Of a stretch of DNA of 11,018 bases, positions 1-7,758 are shown in pieces (position 1 is the stretch's first letter; every line of letters begins with the position of its first letter). The notes below the pieces were generated by a model. It searched no databases and was not told where the DNA came from. It saw only the letters and a list, made by a program, of their open reading frames with translations. Origin of the DNA: Chloroflexota bacterium. GTDB lineage: Bacteria > Chloroflexota > Anaerolineae > J036 > Brachytrichaceae. Location of the stretch: the NCBI GenBank assembly GCA_021813225.1, contig JAKALH010000053.1:1-11018 (forward strand), in the 5' to 3' direction. Both the position numbers and the translations under genes were made by a program.

Positions 1-1962
1 GATCTCTATCGCAGGCAGATCGCTGCGATGTTGGGGATTATTCTGCTTTCAACCGGGTTGTCGCTGCTGACGCCGTTGATCATGCGCGACCTGATCGACC
101 GCACGATCCCTTCCGGCGACGTGCAGCGGCTGATCGGGCTGGCGATCGCCCTGCTGGTACTGCCCATGGTAAGCAGCACGATCAACGTCACGAACCGGCG
201 GCTTAACGCCAGAGTGGGCGAAGGCGTCACCTACGATTTGCGGGTGGCTCTGTACACCCGGCTCCAGCGCATGTCGCTGCGCTTCTTCACCAATACGCGG
301 GTGGGCGAGCTGATGAGCCGGTTGAACAATGACGTCATCGGCGCGCAAAACGCCATCAGCAACACCATCGTGGCGATGATCACAAACACCATACAGGCCG
401 TCGCCATGCTGACCGTCATGATGAGCATGGAATGGCGTCTGACGCTGTTGAGCGTGATGATCATGCCCTTGTTCATCGTGGCAGCGCGGGTACTGGCCGG
501 CCGGCTGCGCGATATCGCCCGCGCGCAGATGGAATCCAACGCCGCGATGAACGCGATGATGAACGAAACGCTCAATATCGGCGGCGCCCTGCTGGTCAAG
601 TTGTTTGGCCGCAGGCACCAGGAAGTGGAGCGTTTTCAACAGCGCGCGGCGGATGTCCGCGATCGCGGGGTCGGCCGGGCGATGTGGGGCAGCCTGTTGT
701 TTGCCATCATCGGCCTGGTCAGCGCAGTAGGCACGGCCCTCGTTTACGGCATCGGCGGGTATCTCGCGATCCAGAAAGCCTTTACCGTCGGAACTATCGT
801 GGCTTTTGGCTCGTATCTGGGCAGCCTGTACGGCGCGCTGCAACAACTGACTAACGTCCCCGTCGATTTCGCCACATCAATGGTCAGTTTTGAGCGCGTG
901 TTTGAGGTGATCGACCTGCCGGCGGAGATTGAAGACCAGCCGGGGGCGACCGTTCTGCAGCAGGCGAGAGGCGAGCTTGTCTTCGACAACGTCTCCTTCA
1001 AATACGATGTCGGCCAGAAGAATCTCCTGAACCAGGTCAAACGCCTGGGCCAGATCGACAATGTCACGACCGTGTTGAGCGGGCCGGCCGCCGAAGCGAA
1101 ACCGAAAGCGGCCAATGCGGGCAACCACGGAGCCAGAGGCGCGAATGGAAACGGATCGGAGAGCCAATCGGAGATAGAAAATGCGGTCCGTTCGCAGGCG
1201 CGCGAAGACGCCCTGGATGCCATCAGCTTTACCGTCAAACCCGGCCAGTTGGTGGCGCTGGTAGGACCGAGCGGCGCCGGCAAAACGACCCTGACCTATC
1301 TGATTCCCCGCCTGTACGATCCAACCGGCGGCTGCATCCGGATCGACGGGCATGACCTGCGCGATGTATCGCTGGATTCGTTGAGCGCGCAGATCGGCAT
1401 GGTCACCCAGGAATCGCACCTGTTTCACGACACCATCCGCACCAATTTGCTCTACGCGCGCCTGAATGCCACGCAGGCGGAACTGGAAGCGGCGGCGCAT
1501 GCGGCGAACATCCATCACTTCATCTGCGAGCTGCCCAAGGGCTACGACACGGTGGTCGGCGAACGCGGCTACCGCCTGAGCGGCGGGGAAAAGCAGCGCC
1601 TGGCGCTGGCGCGCGTCATTCTTAAGGACCCGCGCATCCTCGTGCTGGATGAAGCCACCAGTTCCCTCGACAGCGAATCCGAAGCCCTGATTCAGGAAGC
1701 CCTGAAGCATGTCATGGCGGGAAGAACCAGCATTGTGATCGCGCACCGCCTCAGCACGATTCTTGCCGCGGACCTGATCCTGGTGATGGATCGCGGAAAG
1801 ATCGTCGAAAGCGGCAGACACAATGAACTGCTGGCCCGGGGCGGTTTATACGCGCATCTGTACGAAACCCAGTTCAACCGCGCGGCAGGCCAGCCGGAGT
1901 ATGGCGCAACAGACCGGGTTGCCTATACCGTTCAGCCCACCGCCGCTACAATACATCCATAA
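1..1962 (+). CDS. ABC exporter half-transporter (TMD-NBD fusion), 5' end missing
   Basis: The frame is open from the first base, so the true start lies outside the window; the first ATG inside is at 28. About 653 residues are visible. The N-terminal ~300 residues form the six-helix membrane domain of type IV exporters (MsbA/LmrA-like). The C-terminal ATPase domain has all core motifs: Walker A GPSGAGKT (1264-1287), Q-loop (MVTQE, about 1399-1413), signature LSGGE (1576-1590), Walker B ILVLDE (1636-1653), and the switch His in AHRLS (codon 1744). The A-loop aromatic residue is probably the Tyr at 1003-1005. Between that Tyr and the strand DAISF (from about 1216) lie roughly 65 extra residues, Gly/Asn/Ala/Ser-rich in the middle, where most homologues have about 10. 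Both domains on one chain imply a homodimer or a heterodimer with a neighbour outside the window. It presumably exports a lipid, peptide or drug-like molecule using ATP; the substrate cannot be told. Confidence 0.95.
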   Translation, partial: DLYRRQIAAMLGIILLSTGLSLLTPLIMRDLIDRTIPSGDVQRLIGLAIALLVLPMVSSTINVTNRRLNARVGEGVTYDLRVALYTRLQRMSLRFFTNTRVGELMSRLNNDVIGAQNAISNTIVAMITNTIQAVAMLTVMMSMEWRLTLLSVMIMPLFIVAARVLAGRLRDIARAQMESNAAMNAMMNETLNIGGALLVKLFGRRHQEVERFQQRAADVRDRGVGRAMWGSLLFAIIGLVSAVGTALVYGIGGYLAIQKAFTVGTIVAFGSYLGSLYGALQQLTNVPVDFATSMVSFERVFEVIDLPAEIEDQPGATVLQQARGELVFDNVSFKYDVGQKNLLNQVKRLGQIDNVTTVLSGPAAEAKPKAANAGNHGARGANGNGSESQSEIENAVRSQAREDALDAISFTVKPGQLVALVGPSGAGKTTLTYLIPRLYDPTGGCIRIDGHDLRDVSLDSLSAQIGMVTQESHLFHDTIRTNLLYARLNATQAELEAAAHAANIHHFICELPKGYDTVVGERGYRLSGGEKQRLALARVILKDPRILVLDEATSSLDSESEALIQEALKHVMAGRTSIVIAHRLSTILAADLILVMDRGKIVESGRHNELLARGGLYAHLYETQFNRAAGQPEYGATDRVAYTVQPTAATIHP

Positions 1963-2468
1963 ACGCCACCGGACATTACGAAGCACATCAGCGCGAAAAG
2001 GGCGACTACCCTTGTCGCCTGGAGGAAGACGTTACCGAATGGAGGCCACAGCCTCCGCTCTCCCCGCTGGAAGATTGGCAGATCATTGATCTCGGCAACC
2101 GGAAAGTGACCGTGTACGCCTGCCCCGTCTCTCATGCAGCTTCATTGGATTCCTACATGTCGCACACACCCGCGTTGAGTTCCACCCCATGCGCGCGTTG
2201 ATTGATCAGGATTCCTAGCGTCTCCCCCCATCAACTCCCCTCGCCGCATACGGACTTGCTGCTTTATCTCCCCAAACGTCGCCTGCGGATGGCCCGCGTG
2301 CCAGTCCTCCAGCGCCCCGTACATCTCACCCGCCTGCCGCAGAAATTGCTGGCGTCTTTGAGCCCGACTTGCAACTTGTTTGCTCATCCCGGTTATTCCT
2401 CCTTATCACTCCGCCTATCTTGCCCACAATTCTGCGGTATACCCTTTCGCACGATGATTTTCATAATG
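1963..2468. other. Intergenic stretch between ABC exporter and beta-propeller gene
   Basis: About 500 bases without an intact gene. Positions 2083-2387 hold the transposase relic on the minus strand. The part 1963-2082 shows no gene I can name, although the plus-strand frame through 1962-2201 is open and reads protein-like without a usable start. No tRNA, hairpin-plus-T-run terminator or repeat was seen. Confidence 0.5.
2083..2387 (-). pseudogene. ISKra4-like transposase N-terminal remnant with two frameshifts
   Basis: Reading the minus strand from ATG at 2387, 54 codons resemble the N-terminus of ISKra4-type transposases common in Chloroflexota (EMYGALEDWHAGHP, ATFGEI, RRGELMG). At a run of six G (plus-strand C at 2224-2229) the frame is lost. 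Skipping one G restores a plausible continuation, ETLGILINQRAHGVEL. A second shift near a GTGTGTG tract (about 2163-2169) gives VCATCRNPMKLHERR, with a CxxC pair as in a zinc ribbon, and ends at a stop at 2083-2085. The catalytic part is absent. Family assignment rests on remembered sequence style, not a search. The two breaks lie in simple repeats, so replication slippage or sequencing error is possible, but the missing remainder argues for a true relic. No terminal inverted repeats were recognised. Confidence 0.5.
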
Positions 2469-2497
2469 TTGACAACCGCATGACCGGATAGTATAAA
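2469..2497 (+). promoter_or_regulatory. Sigma70-type promoter of the beta-propeller gene (leaderless)
   Basis: A perfect -35 TTGACA (2469-2474), a 17-base spacer and a -10 TATAAA (2492-2497; five of six consensus bases). The expected transcription start, about 7 bases past the -10, falls at or within a base or two of the ATG at 2505. There is no room for a Shine-Dalgarno site, so the transcript is inferred to be leaderless. Confidence 0.7.
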
Positions 2498-2504
2498 CGT
2501 CGTT

Positions 2505-3740
2505 ATGCGCGTGATGATAGGGCTGGGTGCCGTCGCGACGGGGATGCTCGTTGCTGCAGCGCTCGCCTTGAGTGATAACGTGGTTCAATTGCCGACGACT
2601 GTGCCGACGACTGCCACGCCCGTGCTGGCGGGTAACGTCCCGGCGGCCGGCACTGTGCGCTCTGTGTTGCTTCCGACGGCCAGCTCTGCTGAGCAGCATG
2701 CCGCGAGCCAAATGCGGTTGTATCTGACAGCATTCCAGAATCAAAACGTCAGCGTGATTGATCCGCTCAGCGGCCATGTGCTGCACGAGATTCCAGTCGA
2801 TGGCGATCAGGCGGGAATGGCCATCGCTCCGGATGGTGCGCGTCTCTATGTCGTCGATGGGCAAGCGAACGACAGTCAACTGCGCGTGTTCGATACCAGG
2901 ACCTGGCAGATGATTCACCAAGAGCCTGTTGCGGAACGGCTGCTGCTGCTCGGTGGCAATCCCATCTCGTTATCGGGCGATGGACGCTGGCTGGTTGTTT
3001 CACACTACAGCTACACGCGATCTAAATTCTGGAACACCGTATTCGACACACAAAAAATGGAATTCCTGCCGGTGGACCCGCTACAGCAAGTTGGGTGTAG
3101 CGCCGAGGCGCCGCTGCGTCTCGTCGGGCGTCCGGGTCATCCGCGGCTCTACACCTTGTGTGCCGGGAATATGATAGCTTTGGATGCCGAAACTTTTGCG
3201 ATGCTTTGGCAAATGCCAGCGCCATCAACTCATCCTCCAGACCTAGCGCTTTCGCCGGATGGCATGCGTCTGTATGGGGTATATCCGCAGGGGGGCGCTG
3301 GCTGCTTCTCGAGGAATGCGACCGACTTGGGGTTGTATGGGTGGGAGGCAACCACCGGGCGTATGGTCGAGCAGGTTCAATTGAGCGACCAGGTGCCTGT
3401 GCCTATGGGTACTTGTGGGCGCGGAGGGGGAGTTTACCTGACGATCTCGCCGGATGGAATGGAACTGTACCTCGCTTGGGAGGACCGGTTGTGGAAGATT
3501 GCGGCCGGATCGTTTAGGGTGACAAGTGAATTGAGGTTGCCCTCGGCAGTAGATGGCATGGCGTTGAGCACGGATGGTCGTGAGCTCTACCTGCTGCCCG
3601 CGACGATGGGCGATTTGACTGTGCGTGAGCGCGGCATGTGGGTAGTGGACACGATAGCGCTCAACATCGTCAGGCATGCGTCAGATTGGCCTCAGTTGAT
3701 AGAGCCGTTTATGTTTGGCGTGCCCGCCGGCGCGGGTTGA
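2505..3740 (+). CDS. Exported YVTN/WD40-like beta-propeller protein
   Basis: The product is 411 residues. The start has a short hydrophobic stretch (about residues 4-24) that fits an uncleaved anchor or a signal peptide, followed by a Thr/Pro/Val-rich linker to about residue 60. The rest is built of propeller blades in the style of YVTN and lactonase-like proteins: NVSVIDPLSGHVL followed by AIAPDGARLYVVD, then LSGDGRWLVVSH, LALSPDGMRLYGVY, LTISPDGMELYLAW and MALSTDGRELYLLP. The recurring x-S-P-D-G-x-x-L-Y turn marks at least five blades. No catalytic residues are recognisable, so an extracytoplasmic binding or scaffold role is a guess. The start is supported by the promoter placed directly before it. 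The gene appears less GC-rich than its neighbours and lies beside a transposase relic, which may mean it was acquired by transfer. Confidence 0.85.
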   Translation: MRVMIGLGAVATGMLVAAALALSDNVVQLPTTVPTTATPVLAGNVPAAGTVRSVLLPTASSAEQHAASQMRLYLTAFQNQNVSVIDPLSGHVLHEIPVDGDQAGMAIAPDGARLYVVDGQANDSQLRVFDTRTWQMIHQEPVAERLLLLGGNPISLSGDGRWLVVSHYSYTRSKFWNTVFDTQKMEFLPVDPLQQVGCSAEAPLRLVGRPGHPRLYTLCAGNMIALDAETFAMLWQMPAPSTHPPDLALSPDGMRLYGVYPQGGAGCFSRNATDLGLYGWEATTGRMVEQVQLSDQVPVPMGTCGRGGGVYLTISPDGMELYLAWEDRLWKIAAGSFRVTSELRLPSAVDGMALSTDGRELYLLPATMGDLTVRERGMWVVDTIALNIVRHASDWPQLIEPFMFGVPAGAG

Positions 3741-3805
3741 CAAATCATGCATCCGGCGCGACAGGTTGAGCAGTTGATTGACAGGCGAGGGATATCAGAT
3801 GAAAG

Positions 3806-4189
3806 ATGAAAACGGATCAGCAGCAACCCGCAACCATCGACCAGTATATCGCTGGTTTCCCGCCCGAGATACAGGCGATACTGGAAAAGATCAGGCAGAC
3901 GATCAGAGCCGCAGCGCCGCAGGCGGAAGAGGCCATCAAGTACCGCATGCCGACCTTCACGCTGAAGGGCAACCTGGTTCATTTCGCCGCCATGAAAAAT
4001 CACATCGGGTTCTACCCCACGCCATCCGCGATCGAAAAGTACAGCAGGGAACTGGCCGCCTATGAGGGTTCGAAAGGGGCGATCCGTTTCCCGCTGAGCC
4101 AGCCAGTTCCCTATGCCCTGATCAGCCGCATGGTCAAGTTCCGGGTCAAGGAGAACCTGGCAAAGGCGGCGGCAAAAGCGAAGAAGTAA
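3806..4189 (+). CDS. DUF1801 (YdhG-like) small protein
   Basis: The product is 127 residues, normal for the family. Residues 8-55 carry the hallmark pattern IDQYIAGFPPEIQ, then ILEKIRQTIRAAAPQAEE followed by AIKYRMPTF. Next come the family's strand segments FAAMKNHIGFYPTP, AIRFPLSQPVPYALI and an Ala/Lys-rich helical tail. The fold is the small alpha/beta domain of DUF1801/YdhG proteins; the biochemical function is unknown and it is expected in the cytosol. An in-frame TGA at 3800-3802 forces the start to ATG 3806 or later. The only Shine-Dalgarno-like sequence (GAGGG, 3787-3791) is 14 bases away, so initiation looks weak. The gene stands 65 bases after the propeller gene and could be co-transcribed with it. 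Confidence 0.9.
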   Translation: MKTDQQQPATIDQYIAGFPPEIQAILEKIRQTIRAAAPQAEEAIKYRMPTFTLKGNLVHFAAMKNHIGFYPTPSAIEKYSRELAAYEGSKGAIRFPLSQPVPYALISRMVKFRVKENLAKAAAKAKK

Positions 4190-4207
4190 TCCGGGACCGC
4201 CAAGTAA

Positions 4208-4236
4208 TTGACATCCGGGCGCGCGCAAATTACACT
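4208..4236 (+). promoter_or_regulatory. Sigma70-type promoter of the PDZ/multi-TM gene
   Basis: A perfect -35 TTGACA (4208-4213), 17-base spacer and -10 TACACT (4231-4236; four of six, including the conserved first, second and last bases). The predicted start near 4243 leaves a leader of about 12 bases before ATG 4255, with at best a weak AGG as ribosome site. Confidence 0.6.
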
Positions 4237-4254
4237 GCGCATCAGGCTCGTGTC

Positions 4255-6147
4255 ATGACCACCAGCACACCAACGACTGCAGCGCCGGTCGCTGCCAGGC
4301 CGCACGACGTCAAACGCACCCTGCTGCGCCTGGCGCGCATCGCGGTGGTCATTCTGGCTGTGCTGCTGGTGGGCATGGGCGCGCCGCTGTACTACAACGC
4401 CGCGCACGTGGCGCCGCTGGCGGGCGTTTACGTCGCGCCCGGCAAGGCCGGCGACACGGTGTTTACCTTCGTCGTCAGCAGCACGCCGGCCTATCAGGCC
4501 GGCATCCGTCCCGGCGACGTGCTGGTTGCCGTCAACGGCCAGCCGCCCGCGGGCGGCCTGTCGCAACTGCAGTTCTACCGGTTGACCAGCGGCTGGGTGA
4601 ATACGCCGGTGACCCTGACCGTGCGCACGGCCGCCGCCGCGCCGCGCACCTTTGCCGTCATCCGCTCCGCCGATCCGACCAGCGTGGTCGCGCGCGTGCA
4701 GCCGCTGAACATCACCGCCGACTTCATCATCGCCTTCCCGCTGGTGCTGGACCTGATCGTGCTGCTGGCGTACCTGTCGGTGGCGGGCGTGCTGATCTGG
4801 CGCGGGCGCGACCGCGGTTTCATCTACTTTGCGTCGCTGGCGCTGGTGAGTTTCGGCGCTGCCGCAACGCACAGCCTGCAGGCGCTGGCGCGCGACCCGT
4901 CGTTGTGGGGCTGGCTGGCCAACGCTCTGATGTCTGCGGGTTACGCAGCCGTCTTCATCTTCTTCGGGTTTCAGTTCCCCGACGGCGAGTGGGTGCCGCG
5001 CCGCGGGCGCATCCTGGCGGGCATTGTGCTGGCGTGGACGCTGCTGCAGTGGGTGTGGCCGCCCGCGCGCCCGATGTACTGGGACCCGCTGCTGGCGACG
5101 CTGGCCTATCTGGCCATGATCGTCGCCATGTTCATCGCGCAACTGCGCCGCTACCGGCGCGTGGCCACGCCGGCGCAGCGCGGGCAGATCAAGTGGTTTG
5201 TGCTGGCCGTCTCCACCATCGTCGCGGGGTATGCCATCTCGCAGATGGTCAGCATCGTCATCTACTACCTGGGCGGATACCTGACGCGCGCGGCCGATTT
5301 CGTCGTCCTGCTGCTGTGGCTGGCGAGCCTGCTGTTTTACCAGGTGCCCTATACCCTGCTGGCGGTCGCCATCGGGCTGGCCCTGCTGCGCTACCGTCTG
5401 TGGGATATCGACGTCGTCATCAACCGCTCGCTGGTGTACACCGCGCTGACGGCGGCGCTGGCAATCCTGAGCACGGTCAGCCTGGCCGCGGTCAACATCC
5501 TGATCGGCCAGTTGTTCAGCGGCGTCTCGCCGCTGCTGGTCGTCGCCATCTCGGCAGCCTTCCCGGTTGTGGCGTTCAACCCCCTGCGCGGCTGGATTCA
5601 GCGCCTGGTCGACCGCTCGTTCAAGCCCGAGGAGATGAACTTCAACGAGACGTACGCTTTCCTGGCGCTGGAAGTCCAGGCCATGCTGGGGCCGGCGGAA
5701 CTGCTGCATATGCTGGTCGTCGATGTAACCCGCCAGCTCGACCTGCTCTCTGCGGGCGTGTATCTGCGCCTGCCGGATAACCGGCTGATGCTGGCCGAGC
5801 GCGCCGCGCCGGAAGATAACCTGCCGCCCGAACTGGCGCTGGATGTGGCGATGAAAGAGAACCTGCACAAGGGCAATGTCATCGCTCCGCCCGAAGGCGC
5901 CGGCCTGTCGTTCATGGTGCCGCTGGTGGTGGGCACCCGCGCGCTGGATTTGTGCGGCGTGCTGGCGCTTGGCCCGCGCCGCAGCGGCAAGGGCTACACC
6001 ACGCCGGTGCAGCGCAGCCTGAAGGAGCTGGGCCGCGAGGCGGGCAAATCCATCTACGTGGCGCAGCGCAGCCAGCACAGCCTGCAGCACATCGCCGAAC
6101 GTCTGAGCGCGCTGGAACAGCGCATCGACGGATTGAAGCCGGGCTGA
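4255..6147 (+). CDS. PDZ / multi-TM / GAF-like sensor-type membrane protein without output domain
   Basis: The product is 630 residues. A cytoplasmic start is followed by one membrane helix (about 24-48). A PDZ domain (about 55-145) contains AYQAGIRPGDVLVAVNG, the usual peptide-groove region. About eight more hydrophobic segments follow (about 158-445), with FQFPDGEWVPRR after the third or fourth and RYRLWDID at 379-386, then VINRSLVYT. These last motifs mark the membrane sensor module found before histidine kinase or other output domains in Chloroflexota. Residues ~465-605 look like a degenerate GAF domain (LALGPRRSGKGY near its end), followed by a short coiled-coil-like tail. No histidine-kinase, PP2C, GGDEF or HTH output is present, and the protein stops just where one would begin. 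It may be a sensor that signals through partners, or a truncated kinase; a truncated VOC gene starts 18 bases beyond the stop. The start is supported by the promoter at 4208-4236. Confidence 0.85.
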   Translation: MTTSTPTTAAPVAARPHDVKRTLLRLARIAVVILAVLLVGMGAPLYYNAAHVAPLAGVYVAPGKAGDTVFTFVVSSTPAYQAGIRPGDVLVAVNGQPPAGGLSQLQFYRLTSGWVNTPVTLTVRTAAAAPRTFAVIRSADPTSVVARVQPLNITADFIIAFPLVLDLIVLLAYLSVAGVLIWRGRDRGFIYFASLALVSFGAAATHSLQALARDPSLWGWLANALMSAGYAAVFIFFGFQFPDGEWVPRRGRILAGIVLAWTLLQWVWPPARPMYWDPLLATLAYLAMIVAMFIAQLRRYRRVATPAQRGQIKWFVLAVSTIVAGYAISQMVSIVIYYLGGYLTRAADFVVLLLWLASLLFYQVPYTLLAVAIGLALLRYRLWDIDVVINRSLVYTALTAALAILSTVSLAAVNILIGQLFSGVSPLLVVAISAAFPVVAFNPLRGWIQRLVDRSFKPEEMNFNETYAFLALEVQAMLGPAELLHMLVVDVTRQLDLLSAGVYLRLPDNRLMLAERAAPEDNLPPELALDVAMKENLHKGNVIAPPEGAGLSFMVPLVVGTRALDLCGVLALGPRRSGKGYTTPVQRSLKELGREAGKSIYVAQRSQHSLQHIAERLSALEQRIDGLKPG

Positions 6148-6164
6148 AGCGGCGCGAGCGCGGG

Positions 6165-6287
6165 GCCGTCCAGCCGGTACAACACGGTCGTGCCAAAGGC
6201 CGCCTGATAGAACTCCACCACCCGCGCGCCGTTCCACACCGACAGCATGGGCGCGATGGCGGTGCGAATCACGGTATCCTGACTCAC
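6165..6287 (-). pseudogene. VOC/glyoxalase-like (PhnB-type) gene, N-terminal remnant
   Basis: From GTG at 6287 the minus strand reads about 41 residues typical of the start of VOC-fold proteins: TAIAPMLSVWNGARVVEFY, then QAAFGTTVLYRLDG. The similarity ends near 6165; the frame stays open to a stop at 6054 but only as antisense of the sensor gene. A full VOC domain needs about 110-130 residues, so more than half is missing. The start is fixed by AAGGAG at 6294-6299, six bases before GTG. It follows the sugar-acid kinase stop by 25 bases in the same direction, so it was probably the third gene of that operon before its 3' part was lost. Confidence 0.65.
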
Positions 6288-6293
6288 GTCACT

Positions 6294-6299
6294 CTCCTT
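6294..6299 (-). promoter_or_regulatory. Shine-Dalgarno site of the VOC remnant
   Basis: AAGGAG on the minus strand, six bases before GTG 6287. It favours this GTG over the upstream GTG at 6308, and shows that a complete translated gene once began here. Confidence 0.6.
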
Positions 6300-6312
6300 C
6301 CGATTCACCCGT

Positions 6313-7758
6313 TCAACCGGCCATCAACTGGCTTACCGCAACGGCCAGGCTGTCCGGCCCGCCCACGTTGCCGGGAAACACGATATACGGGACGCCGGGA
6401 AAGCGCAGACGCGCCCCGCTCTCCAGCCGCCACACCGGCACGCCCGGCAGAATCTGGCCGATGGCGCGCGCGCTGTCCGCGCCCAGGCCCTGTTGCGCCA
6501 CCACGTGGCTGGTGATGCCGCCCTTGGCGGCGATGAAGCGCGGGCAGGTTGCCACCGCCTGCATGGCGCTGACGAGCGCGTTCGATACGCGCCGGCCGAT
6601 CTCCAGGTTGGCTTCGTCGTCGCTGCCCGTCACCAGGCCGCGGCTGGTATACAGCACGCCGACCCCGCCGGCGCCGATGATGCGTTCCAGGCGCTGGCCG
6701 CAGTCGCGCCCCAGCGCGGCGGCTTCTTCCTCGCTGGCGGCGCAGCGCGGCGCGGACAGTTCCACGCCCTGCGCGCCGGGCAGCGCCAGCAGTTGTTCCA
6801 GTTGCGCGGTGCTGCCCGGCACATACGAGCCGACGACGACCAGGCCGCCGCGCGCCCGCCCGGAAGCGTCGCCGAGGATGGCCGCGCTAGCGAGCAGCGG
6901 TTGCGCTTCGACGGCGCCGCGCAGGCGCACGAAGCTCGCGCCGGTGCGGTACAGGAAGGTCTTGCCGGCGGCTTCCGCCTGCAGCAGCCCCAGCACGATG
7001 ACGGCCAGGTCGCCATACCCGGCGGCGTTGACCACGACCGGCGCGCCGCCGCCAATCTTCATGAGCGCATCGGCCACCGCCTGCGGACCGCCTGCGCGGA
7101 TCAGCTCCAGGCCGAGGCTGGCAACCTGTGCCGCCTTGACGGCGCCGCCGCTTTTCTCCTCCACCCAGCCGGGCAGCCAGGCGGTGGCGTAGCCGAAGAC
7201 GCGATCCCTGGCGAAGGGCGTGTCGCTGGCGGCGACCAGCGTGTCGGATGACGCCGTTGGAGTCGCGACGTAGTGGGTGTCGGCGATGGTGAAGCGCCCG
7301 CCCTCGAAGAACGCCGGCGCCAGCAGGTGCCCGTCGACACTGCGATCGAGGCCGTCCTGCAGCGCCAGCACCTCGGCAGGGTAGTGCCCGCGCAGGGTCG
7401 AGTCGCTGCGGCTGGCGACGACGAACGGGACGCCGGTTTCGTCCGCGGCCTCCGCCAGCATGCGCGCGGTCTGTCGGTTGATGCGCGCCGCTTCCGGGCC
7501 GGTCATGCTGCGCGAGTTGGTGAGCAGGAAGAACAGGCGCGCCGGATCGCGCAGCGCCGCCGCCAGCGTGGGGATGTGCCAGCGCAGATGCAGCGCCACA
7601 TCGTGCACCGTCTGCACGCCGGTCGGGTCGTCGTCGATGACGGCCAGCTTGCGCCCGCCCGCATCGACCCGCCGGCGGATTTCGGGCAGCAGCGCGGCTT
7701 CGTCCGGCTCAGGCGGCAGCCGGGCCAGCAGTTCGGCTTTGGATATCGCCTGCGCCAT
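6313..7758 (-). CDS. otnK: Four-carbon acid sugar kinase (DUF1537 family; OtnK/DtnK-like)
   Basis: The product is 481 residues, matching the longer DUF1537 subgroup. Known members phosphorylate 2-oxo-tetronates (2-oxo-threonate or 2-oxo-erythronate) at C4 with ATP in the cytosol. The N-terminal substrate half shows DDDPTGVQT (42-50), TNSRS (80-84) and SRSDSTLRGHYP (116-127). The C-terminal nucleotide half begins near VVVGSYVPGSTAQLEQL (307-323) and contains AKGGITSH (411-418) in place of the more usual GGDTS, then FPGNVGGPDSL (461-471). The KGGITS variant is a recognisable subgroup whose exact substrate is not certain. The start ATG lies inside the 3' end of the dehydrogenase gene (50-base overlap), implying translational coupling; AGGAG at 7771-7775 is 12 bases upstream, a long spacing. 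With the LtnD-like neighbour it suggests use of threonate or erythronate; the aldolase (OtnC-like) and isomerase are not visible here. Confidence 0.9.
   Translation of the reverse strand: MAQAISKAELLARLPPEPDEAALLPEIRRRVDAGGRKLAVIDDDPTGVQTVHDVALHLRWHIPTLAAALRDPARLFFLLTNSRSMTGPEAARINRQTARMLAEAADETGVPFVVASRSDSTLRGHYPAEVLALQDGLDRSVDGHLLAPAFFEGGRFTIADTHYVATPTASSDTLVAASDTPFARDRVFGYATAWLPGWVEEKSGGAVKAAQVASLGLELIRAGGPQAVADALMKIGGGAPVVVNAAGYGDLAVIVLGLLQAEAAGKTFLYRTGASFVRLRGAVEAQPLLASAAILGDASGRARGGLVVVGSYVPGSTAQLEQLLALPGAQGVELSAPRCAASEEEAAALGRDCGQRLERIIGAGGVGVLYTSRGLVTGSDDEANLEIGRRVSNALVSAMQAVATCPRFIAAKGGITSHVVAQQGLGADSARAIGQILPGVPVWRLESGARLRFPGVPYIVFPGNVGGPDSLAVAVSQLMAG

Noticed and set aside
3737..3783. 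Two TTGACA hexamers (3737-3742 and 3778-3783) as promoters of the DUF1801 gene
   Set aside because: Neither has a recognisable -10 at 16-18 bases.
4111..6237. A 708-codon minus-strand frame opposite the PDZ/multi-TM gene
   Set aside because: Gln/Arg/His/Asp-rich low-complexity antisense of a GC-rich gene; the plus strand has a coherent PDZ-TM-GAF protein and a promoter.
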